Assembly: GCF_024713945.1 (NCBI RefSeq) | Contig: NC_134685.1 | Span: forward strand, 372,001-436,000 | Direction: 5' to 3' | DNA: 64,000 bases | DNA from: Dermatophagoides farinae | Taxonomy: Eukaryota > Arthropoda > Arachnida > Sarcoptiformes > Pyroglyphidae | Shown: one piece after another, positions 54,789-64,000 of the stretch | Layout of the letters: each line of letters begins with the position of its first letter | Position numbering within the stretch: position 1 is the first letter of the stretch | Notes under the pieces: generated by a model | What the model was told of the DNA's origin: nothing | Database searches by the model: none | What the model saw: the letters and a program-made list of their open reading frames with translations, nothing else | Made by a program: the position numbers and the translations under genes

Positions 54789-57271
54789 CAGTAATACCCC
54801 GCTTAACGCGGGGGTTACGTTACAAAAATTCTGAGCGTTAAGCGAAACATCGCTAAGCGGGGCTAATAATTCTACCGATTTTAACAAATTATCAAGATCT
54901 GATCCAACGAACAATGACTATCATTAAAATAGTTCCAATGGTGATAAAGCATTGTCTTTATCCATTACCGCAAAACACACAACTTGATGAGAGCCGGGAG
55001 ATTTTCAATAACATGATAAGTCTTTCATCAAGTAAATATCATTTGGATAAATATATAGAAAATTTACCAACTTACATCCCGGCCGGTAAAGTATTCAAAC
55101 TAAATTGATTGAAATGGTTTATTGATTTATTATTTATTCCACCAGTACATGAAGTTTGGAATAGTAAAATTCCAAATACAAATTCAGTTTTAAAATTTTC
55201 TTGGGTCAAGCCAAGTGACCTTTGTCGATTGATATTGTCGAATAAATCAATAGTTTCCCAATTGTTGTTGGAAAAAAAATACAAAGACGACAATTCAGAT
55301 GAATTACGATACACTGAACATTTGCAATGTTCAGCTGAGCGTAAAAATCGTTTATTGGGAACACTCCAATTGGAGTTTGGATTTGATGATTTCTCAATTG
55401 TCAATCAGCTCGGAGTCAAAAACAAAAATCACACATATATGGGACTCTATCTGACGTTTCCACATATCCCATTGAAAATGAGACTGAAACAGAAGAACAT
55501 TTTCATGGTGATGTTAGTGAATCGAAAAGATATGAGAGAAAATGGTTACCAACTGGCTGATATTTTTCGGCCAGTCATCACAGATTTGAAATCAGCGATG
55601 ACTGAGGGAATTTTAATCGACAATAAAAATTTCATAATTTCCATTAGCGCTATTTGCGGCGATAATAAGGGAACTTATGAATTATTGGGTATTGTTATTC
55701 ATATATTATTGCTTATAAATATATATATTAACACAAGTATTGATTATTTTAGGCTACAATACAGCTTTTCAAACCCGTTCATTCATATGTCGGGTATGTG
55801 GAGCCAAGGGGGCTAAAATGAGCTTGGAATTGGCAAGCAAAGAATAAATTTTTCTAATATTTGCTATGACCAAATATTAAAAAATGAGCAAAATATTAAA
55901 AAAAATAAAGACAAAATATTCGGATTAGAAAAATATTGCGTCTTCAGTGAGCTGCCCAATACTTATATTTCTCAGTTGGCGCCACTTGATTGGTAATTAA
56001 TTTACTCTAACATTTTACACTTTCAGATTTGTTTAATTGAATATTCTTATTTTTCAGCATGCATGATTTCGAAGAAGGAATCGAAGAGCATATTGAGCAT
56101 ATGCGATGTTGAAGCTGTTGAAAATTTCAACCGAATTGGTTCAAAATGTTGTAAATACCAATTTCTTCAACAATGACCGTATACAGATCAGGGGTTCCTG
56201 CAAAACAAAAGGCAAAAGCTTTAAACTAAAAGGAACTGCTGCATCGGTAATATTTTATTTTTTCCATATATTCAACACATTAGCTTTTTCCATTTACAGA
56301 AATTGGAATTTTTCATCCGTTTGGAAGAAATTATTACTCAAATACGAAGTGATTTCCAAACTCACAAAACGGCATTCGAATTATATAGAATTTGCATTGT
56401 TGTCACATTCCTTTACGCTAAACCAAGATGAAATCTTGAAATTAAAACAATGCGCAAAGAATATTGTTGACATTTATGCTACAATCCCAGAATGCAAATT
56501 AACGCCCAAATTCCACAACATATTGCATTATTGGGAAGATGCATTGGAATTTGGACCAAATTATCGTCACTCTTCGTATAAATACGAACGATTCCATCAA
56601 TTGAACAAACGTTCAATTTCGACATGAAAGAATATGAAAAATCCATCTTATTCGATGGTGAATTTCATTCAGAAAAAGATAGCCTTGACACTCTTGAAAG
56701 AAAATTCTTTAGAGCAAAATTTTTACGAAGAATATTTGGAAGATTAAAGGTAAAATGTAATTATTCATAAAAAAATTTTATTGATAATTTCTTTCATAAT
56801 TTTTGAATTTTTTCATACAGTTTTCAATGGAAATAAAAAACAATTTTATTTAAAAAAATAAATTTATTATTTAGTGAATATTATTTCAATTATTCAAAAG
56901 ACGCGCTATTAACTTTAAATATCATTTATGTCGAAATAGATCTCAATAATGTTGAAACAGTCGAATTTCAAATCAAAACGATGATGATGCTGTTGCATGC
57001 ATGCATCTATTTCGATTCATTTTCTACTTACGCTGTTGAATCAGTCGAATTTCAAATCAAAATGCTGATGATGCTGTCGCATGCATACGCATATTTAGAC
57101 AGTAATCGGCTCAATGTTTTTAAATAGCTTTTTTCTCTTTAACTGTCACTGTGCATTTTCAAATCATATGTAGTGCCGTGAAGCTTACATTTTTTCTCTC
57201 TGTGTAGGGTAATTGTACAGCGTTATATCGAATCAGCGCTAAACGGGGCAGCTATAAGCGGGGTATTACTG
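54789..57271 (+). mobile_element. 2.5-kb element with Tigger/pogo-like TIRs
   Basis: The left end CAGTAATACCCCGCTTA (54789-54805) is the exact inverse of the right end TAAGCGGGGTATTACTG (57255-57271). TA dinucleotides flank both ends (54787-54788 and 57272-57273), as in Tc1/mariner-type insertion. Subterminal GCGTTAAGCG and CGCTAAGCGGGG palindromes add structure. Inside lies transposase-like copy E, not a pogo-type DDE transposase. Either the family gene travels with these ends or it landed in a Tigger-like non-autonomous element. Confidence 0.8.
54914..56770 (+). pseudogene. Transposase-like family, copy E (near full length, broken)
   Basis: The most complete copy. Reading starts at 54914, meets an in-frame TGA at 55106-55108, continues with 'LLGTLQLEFGFDDFSIVNQ' and 'ICGDNKGTYELLG', then a spliced 'RSFICRVCGAKG' after an intron of about 68 nt ending near 55753. 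It goes on to 'PLDCMHDFEEGIEEHIEH' across another intron (to about 56058), 'KLEFFIRL' after an intron ending near 56299, and 'TPKFHNILHYWEDALEFG' with 'SSYKYERFHQLNKR' in a shifted frame. 'GDN...LLG', 'CRxC', 'MHDxxEG' and 'HYW...YERF' are the landmarks that tie all copies together. At least one stop and one or two frameshifts make it a pseudogene. Confidence 0.7.
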
Positions 57272-57575
57272 TATATGTTTTTATCATGTAATTTTCAAAT
57301 GACGATATGTCACAATATCGGAAAATGAGACTTTGTTCAATGTTTATACACACTGGGATTTTCATTGATCATAGTTTAGAAAATATTGCTGAGGTTGCTT
57401 TTTGCAAATAATTTTTTTCGACTGAAATCAATCATTTCACACATCGTGTGATTTTCTGTAATCTCCTGTTTTATCATCATCTACTTTTTGTCTATGTCAG
57501 CAAATAACAATTTTTCAAGTATCGTTTTCGAAATTCCTACCTTGAAACCTTGCACATCCGTACAACCAGAAAAAA
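57272..57575. other. Spacer before PYCR
   Basis: No gene was recognised. It contains the right flank of the TIR element and the presumed promoter and 5' leader of the reductase gene. No clear TATA box. Confidence 0.5.
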
Positions 57576-58560
57576 ATGGACACCAAAGATTTACGTATCA
57601 TATTCATTGGTGCCGGTAATATTGCACAATCAATGGCAAAAGGATTATTAAATTGTTCATATGTAAAATGCGAACAAATTCTTGCATATGCACCAAGTGA
57701 TCGTAATTTGAAAACATTTCAGGTAATTTTTTCATTACAATCATTTCAAGATATTGGTATAAATATTTTTTTTTTCACAGAATTTTGGCTGCCATACAAC
57801 ACAGAATTTGCATCAAATATTTTTTGATTCGCAATCATCAGATGTTCACTATTTGTTGTTTATTTGTGTAAAACCAAATATTGGAAAAGATTTTGGATTC
57901 TGGTCATCGTTGAAGGATAAAGTTCAACCAAATCAATGGGATAAAATTTTTATCGTTTCTGTTATGGCTGGTGTATCATTGCAAACGATTGAAAATTATC
58001 TTTCACCATCGTTGAAACATAATTTAGCAAGAATCATGCCTAACACAGCAATGGCAATCAATGCCGGCACAATTGGTCTTTATTGGAAACCATGGAATCT
58101 TACGCAGAAATTATGGTCCGAAAAGTTGCCTGAATTATTGAATAAATTAGGCAAATGTCAGCAGGTGGATAATGAAGAACAAATACATTCAATTATTGGT
58201 GTTGCTGGCAGTGGCATTGCATTTATCTATACCGTAATACAAGCAATGTGTGATGGCGGTGTTTCCGTTGGTTTATCTCGACAAATGTCTCGTGAATTAG
58301 TTACACAAACTGTTATGGTAATGAATGATTGAATGAATTTCCACATATATGATCTTATTCTGTTTTTGTTTCAATGGCAGGGTGCAGCAAAAATGGTCAC
58401 TGAAACTGGCATGAATCCAATTGAATTACGTGATCATGTTTGTTCACCAGCCGGTACTACGATTGCTGGTGTTGAAATGTTGGAACAAGGTGGCATCAAT
58501 GCAACAATTATCAATGCTGTTAAAAAATCAACAGAACGAAGCCGAGAATTGTCTAAATAA
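57576..58560 (+). CDS. Pyrroline-5-carboxylate reductase
   Basis: Catalyses the last step of proline synthesis, NAD(P)H-dependent reduction of pyrroline-5-carboxylate to proline. Three exons: 57576-57722, 57781-58317 and 58381-58560, all ending in phase 0, with introns of 58 and 63 nt, giving 287 residues. The N-terminal Rossmann motif is 'IIFIGAGNIAQSMAKGL'; 'FICVKP' ends the next strand; 'ARIMPNTAMAINAGTIGLYW' follows. The C-terminal dimerisation domain has 'GVAGSGIAFIYTVIQAMCDG' and the family signature 'DHVCSPAGTTIAGVEMLEQG'. There is no evident mitochondrial presequence, so a cytosolic form like vertebrate PYCR3 is possible. It lies just outside the transposon island and upstream of RPB1 on the same strand. 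Confidence 0.95.
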
Positions 58561-59141
58561 TAATAATAATAATAATGATGATAATCAATTGATTAAAAAA
58601 ACATTTGTTTGTATACAAACCAATCACTAAGCTTAAATTGATTTTTTTTTTAAATTCTATTCAGTAACGATATTTATGAACAATGTCCATATTGTTTTAT
58701 TTCATTGTGCTTGTTGGTTTTTTTTTTGGTTGTAGTGGCAATCATGGAAAATGGTGTGTGTGCTTGTGACAAACTGTTACTGATGCTACTTCTTATTATT
58801 ACCTTTATATACATGATTACGACAGACAGAATGACGGACAGACAGACAGACATTGAATACTCGCACATTCGGCATTTTTTCATTTATTTTGCCTCCAAAT
58901 AATTTTTGTTGATCCAGAATTTTTATCTAAATTTCCGAATATTCTTTTTTTTTTTTTGTCAAATTTTCTTTCGTTGGTCTGTGTGTATATTTGGACATCT
59001 TTTGTTTGTGGTGTGTGTATATGGTGTTAGATTGAAACACATTATCTCTGAGTGTGTGACATTCAATTCAATATATTGAATTGAAATCACGCTCATCATT
59101 GTCAACGGCAATAAATAAAACAAAAACAAATAGAAAAAAAA
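58561..59141. other. Spacer between PYCR and RPB1
   Basis: No gene was recognised. It contains AAT and GAT triplets, a GACA run at 58834-58852, GT repeats and poly-T. It presumably includes the RPB1 promoter; no TATA box is evident. Confidence 0.55.
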
Positions 59142-62100
59142 ATGTCAAACATAGTGACCAGTGATTCAAAAGCACCTGTGCGTGAGGTACGTCGTGTACA
59201 ATTTGGTATATTTTCGCCGGATGAAATACGTCGTATGTCAGTCACCGATGGTGGTATCCAATATGCTGAAATCTATGAAAATGGCCGACCGAAAATCGGT
59301 GGCTTGATGGATCCACGACAAGGTGTTGTCGATCGGTATGTTGGTTGTCGTTTGGTTCGATTTTTTTTTTTGACTTTGACCATTTTTCTTTGCATTTGTA
59401 AAGAACATCACGTTGTCAAACATGTGCCGGAAACATGGTTGAATGTCCAGGACATTTTGGACATTTAGAATTGGCTAAACCAGTGTTTCATATTGGTTTC
59501 TTGAATAAAACAATAAAAATCCTTCGTTGTGTTTGTTTTTATTGTTCCAAGATGCTAATATCACCAACAAATTCTAAAATAAAAGAGATTGTTGCCGAAA
59601 CCAAAGGAAATCCACGTAAACGTCTGGCACATGTTTATGATCTGTGTAAAGGAAAAAATATCTGCGAAGGAACTGATGATATGGATTTGAATAAAGAAAA
59701 CACCGATTTTAATGAAGCCGATCAGCAACTAGCATTGAAGAAAAAAGTAAATCTACATGGTGGTTGTGGCCGCTATCAACCACAAATCAAACGTGAAGGT
59801 TTGGATCTTTACGCTGAATGGAAACATTTGAATGAAGATTCACATGAGAAAAAAATCGCATTGACCGCCGAGCGTGTACATCAGATTTTCAAAGATATCT
59901 CGGACGAAGAAATCTCCATACTGGGTATGGATCCAAAATATGCACGACCTAGTTGGATGATGGTGACCGTATTACCAGTGCCACCATTATGTGTTCGGCC
60001 AGCTGTAGTGATGTTTGGATCGGCACGTAATCAAGATGATTTGACACATAAATTAGCCGATATTGTCAAGACAAATAATGAATTGATTAAAAATGAACAA
60101 AACGGAGCAGCCACACATATTATAGCGGAAAATGTGAAAATGTTACAATTTCATGTGGCCACGTTTGTTGATAATGAAATACCGGGCATTCCACGTGCAC
60201 AGCAAAAATCTGGACGCCCATTGAAATCTATCAAACAACGATTGAAAGCAAAAGAAGGACGTATTCGTGGCAATCTTATGGGTAAACGTGTTGATTTCTC
60301 CGCACGTACCGTTATTACACCGGATCCGAATCTTCGTATCGATGAAGTCGGTGTACCGCGTTCAATTGCTCAGAATCTAACATTTCCCGAGATTGTCACA
60401 CCATTTAATATTGGTTAGTTTGGTCATTTTTTTGTTTGTTTTCTTTTGGTAAATTTCTATAATTTTCATTTTTTTCAGATCAATTAAAAGAACTCGTATG
60501 CAAAGGTAATAATCAATATCCTGGAGCAAAATATATTATACGTGATAATGGTGAACGTATCGATTTGAGATTTCATCCACGACCATCAGATCTACATCTA
60601 GAATTTGGTTATAAAGTTGAACGTCATATTCGTAATGGTGATGTGATTGTATTTAATCGACAACCAACATTACATAAAATGAGTATGATGGGACATAAAA
60701 TACGTGTATTACCATGGTCAACATTTCGTTTCAATCTATCGGTTACGACCCCATATAATGCTGATTTTGATGGTGATGAAATGAATCTACATGTACCACA
60801 ATCGTTGGAAACACGTGCTGAAATCGAACAATTAGCAATGGTGCCAAGAAATATTATAACACCACAATCAAATAAACCTGTCATGGGTATCGTCCAAGAC
60901 ACATTGACAGCTGTACGTAAAATGACTAAACGTGATGTATTCCTCACACAAGATCAAATGATGAATTTATTGATGTTTCTGCCAACATGGGATGGTAAAT
61001 TACCGATGCCTTGTATATTGAAACCAATACCATTGTGGACTGGGAAACAACTTTTCTCCCTAATCATACCAGGACATGTTTCTTTGATACGTAATCATTC
61101 CACACACCCTGATGATGAAGACGAAGGCCCCTACAAATGGATATCACCTGGTGATACAAAAGTTTTGATTGAAAATGGTGAACTTTTATCCGGAATTGTT
61201 TGTGCCAAAACTGTCGGCAAATCAGCTGGAAATCTGATGCATGTTGTGTTTCTAGAAATGGGACATGAAACATGTGGTTTGTTTTATTGGCATATACAAA
61301 CCGTAATTAATAATTGGCTGCTATATGAAGGCCACTCGATTGGTATTGGTGATACATTTGCTGATCCACAAACATATCGTGACATTCAAGAAACAATCAA
61401 AAAAGCTAAACAAGATGTGATTGAGGTGATTGAAAAAGCACATAATGATGAATTGGAACCAACACCCGGTAATACATTGAGGCAAACATTCGAGAATCAA
61501 GTAAATCGTATATTGAATGATGCTCGTGATAAGACTGGAGCGTCGGCTCAAAAATCATTGTCAGAATTTAATAACTTCAAAGCTATGGTCGTAGCTGGAT
61601 CGAAAGGTTCGAAAATTAATATATCACAAGTTATTGCCTGTGTAGGTCAACAGAATGTGGAAGGCAAACGTATACCATTCGGTTTTCGTAAACGTACCTT
61701 ACCGCATTTCATTAAAGATGATTATGGTCCAGAATCACGTGGTTTTGTGGAGAATTCCTATTTGGCCGGTTTAACACCATCGGAATTTTTCTTTCATTCA
61801 ATGGGTGGTCGTGAAGGTGATATTTTGTTGATTTTCTTTTTTTTTCGACAATTTATTCAACTTTTGTTTATTCGTTCACTATTTTCTAGGTTTGATTGAT
61901 ACGGCTGTAAAAACTGCAGAAACTGGCTATATTCAACGACGATTAATTAAAGCCATGGAATCTGTAATGGTCACCTATGATGCAACGGTTCGTAATTCAA
62001 ACGGTCAAGTGATTCAATTACGTTATGGTGAAGATGGTTTGGATGGTTCACATGTTGAATTTCAAAACCTTCCTACATTGAAACCGAATGATCGACAGTT

Positions 62101-64000
62101 TCGGGAACGTTTTCGTTTCGATGCAACGAATGAAAAATATTTACGAAAAACTTTCACTGAAGATGTTGTAAAAGACTTACTTGGTAATCCACGTTCATTA
62201 TCAGAATTGGAACAAGAATTTGAACGTTTACAAAAAGATCGTGATACATTACGTGGATTATTCCCTACGGGTGATTCAAAAGTCGTTCTGCCTTGTAATA
62301 TAAATCGTATGATTTGGAATGCACAGAAAATATTTCATGTCAATAAACGAGTGGCTACGGATCTCTCACCATTAAAAGTATTGACCGGTGTTGAAAACCT
62401 AGTGAACAAATTGACCATTGTACCTGGGGAAGATCCATTGTCGATAAAAGCAAATCAAAATGCAACACTTTTATTTCGTTGTCTATTAAGATCAACATTG
62501 TGTACGAAAAAAATTACCGAACAAGATCGATTGAGTTCTGAAGCCTTTCGATTGGTTATTGGGTGAAATTGATTCGAAATTTCATCAAGCACAAGTGCAA
62601 CCAGGTGAAATGGTCGGAGCATTGGCAGCACAATCATTGGGTGAACCAGCCACTCAAATGACATTGAACACATTTCATTATGCTGGTGTATCGGCAAAAA
62701 ATGTTACATTGGGTGTACCACGTTTAAAAGAAATTATCAACATATCGAAAAAACCAAAAACACCATCATTAACAGTGTTTTTGACCGGAGCTGCTGCACG
62801 TGATGCTGAAAAAGCCAAAGATGTTTTATGTCGTTTGGAACATACAACCCTGAGAAAAGTGACAGCTAACACGGCAATTTTTTATGATCCAGATCCATTG
62901 AATACCGTGATACACGAAGATCAAGAATTTGTAAATGTTTATTATGAGATGCCCGATTTTGATACATCACGTATATCACCATGGTTGTTGCGTATTGAAT
63001 TAGACCGTAAACGTATGACGGATAAAAAATTAACGATGGAACAAATTGCTGAAAAAATTAATGCTGGTTTTGGTGAAGATTTAAATTGCATATTCAATGA
63101 TGATAATGCAGAGAAATTAGTGCTGCGCATACGTATAATGAATCCGGAGGAAAAATCATCAGCCGAAGAAGAAGAACAAATTGATAAAATGGAAGATGAT
63201 GTTTTCTTGCGTTGTATTGAATCATCATTATTAAGTGATATCACATTACAAGGTATTGAATCGATAGCTAAAGTTTATATGCATCTACCTACGACGGATA
63301 ATAAAAAACGTATCATCATCACCGAAACTGGTGATTACAAATCGATTGCCGAGTGGCTATTGGAAACGGATGGTACAAGTTTAATGCGAGTCCTATCGGA
63401 ACGTGATGTTGATCCAACACGTACTTATTCGAATGATATCTGTGAAATATTCTCAACATTGGGTATTGAAGCTGTACGAAAAGCAGTGGAAAAAGAAATG
63501 AATCATGTTATTTCCTTCGATGGTTCATATGTAAATTATCGTCATTTAGCATTGCTTTGTGATGTTATGACTGCTAAAGGACATTTGATGGCCATCACTC
63601 GTCATGGTATTAATCGTCAAGATGTTGGTGCATTGATGCGTTGTTCATTCGAGGAAACCGTCGATGTATTGATTGATGCTGCAATGCATGCTGAGATTGA
63701 TTATTTGAAAGGTGTTTCCGAAAACATTATCGTTGGTCAATTGGCTAGAATCGGTACTGGCTCATTTGGTTTATTATTGGATCCAGAAAAATGTAAACTT
63801 GGTATTGAAATACCTACGAATCTACATGGACTTGGTATGTGTTTGGAGTTGTTTGTTTTTTTGATCATTATTAATTTTTGGCTTTTTTATGATTTAGGAA
63901 CTGGTTTATTCTATGGTATGGATTCACCATCAATGACTGGATCGGGAATGTCTCCACAGATGACACCATATGGTGTTTCAACACCTGCTTATGCATTACC
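59142..64000 (+). CDS. POLR2A: RNA polymerase II largest subunit RPB1 (partial, right edge)
   Basis: Catalytic largest subunit of RNA polymerase II. Exons: 59142-59335, 59404-60413, 60479-61816, 61890-63834, and 63898 to beyond the window. Landmarks: the zinc-binding clamp '[20 protein letters not shown]'; '[20 protein letters not shown]' (about 60253-60310); the catalytic Mg site '[12 protein letters not shown]' (about 60760-60795); '[20 protein letters not shown]'; the bridge/trigger region '[20 protein letters not shown]'; and '[14 protein letters not shown]'. The window ends in the Pro/Ser/Met-rich linker '[13 protein letters not shown]', before the CTD heptads. In exon 4 the frame shifts by one base at about 62545-62550 (TTTCGATTGG): one frame stops at 62564-62566, while the conserved sequence resumes one base later. 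No intron fits, so an extra base, probably an assembly error, is likely. Confidence 0.97.

Overview
The window is eukaryotic nuclear DNA from a small, AT-rich, gene-compact animal genome. Introns are mostly 50-90 nt with GT-AG ends, genes sit head-to-head or tail-to-tail a few hundred bases apart, and intergenic DNA is full of GT, GAT/ATC and GTT/AAC microsatellites and poly-A/T runs. All recognisable proteins are metazoan, and the style fits an arthropod, most likely an acariform (dust-mite-like) mite. The species is an inference from gene style only.

Left part (1-28.5 kb), host genes. After 3 kb of microsatellite-rich DNA come mitochondrial ClpP (-) and the splicing factor SART1 (+), divergent. 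Next are PAF1 (-), convergent with SART1, and PPP2R3C (+), divergent from PAF1. A ten-exon prolyl endopeptidase with a signal peptide, a six-exon secreted animal heme peroxidase, and a small secreted cysteine-rich protein made of two related Cys modules follow. The block closes with the proteasomal ubiquitin receptor ADRM1/Rpn13 (+), convergent with a Tudor-domain protein (-). SART1, PAF1 and RPB1 (at the right edge) all serve Pol II transcription or splicing. ClpP and ADRM1 serve mitochondrial and cytosolic protein quality control.

Middle part (28.5-57.5 kb). About 4 kb without recognisable genes leads into a roughly 25-kb island of nested, decayed mobile DNA. It holds an env-bearing Gypsy/errantivirus-like remnant with one clear LTR. 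It holds at least five divergent copies of a transposase-like gene family, recognised by 'GDNxxxxxLLGF...CRxC', 'MHDxxEG' and 'HFxxHYP...YE/RF' landmarks. It also has a permuted parvovirus (densovirus)-like NS1 remnant, duplicated Gypsy RT chimeras carrying 24-bp tandem repeats, and a 4.8-kb DNA transposon with terminal inverted repeats. Further right are a tRNA-His gene with an apparent intron, a Helitron-helicase scrap ending in a perfect 37-bp inverted repeat, a cluster of GC-rich hairpin repeats, and a 2.5-kb element with Tigger/pogo-like TIRs. The insertions are nested: one family gene appears to be split into halves about 7.6 kb apart.

Right part (57.5-64 kb), host genes again: pyrroline-5-carboxylate reductase (+) and the Pol II largest subunit RPB1 (+), which runs off the window just before its CTD heptads. 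SART1 and RPB1 each contain one extra base that breaks the reading frame, probably an assembly error.
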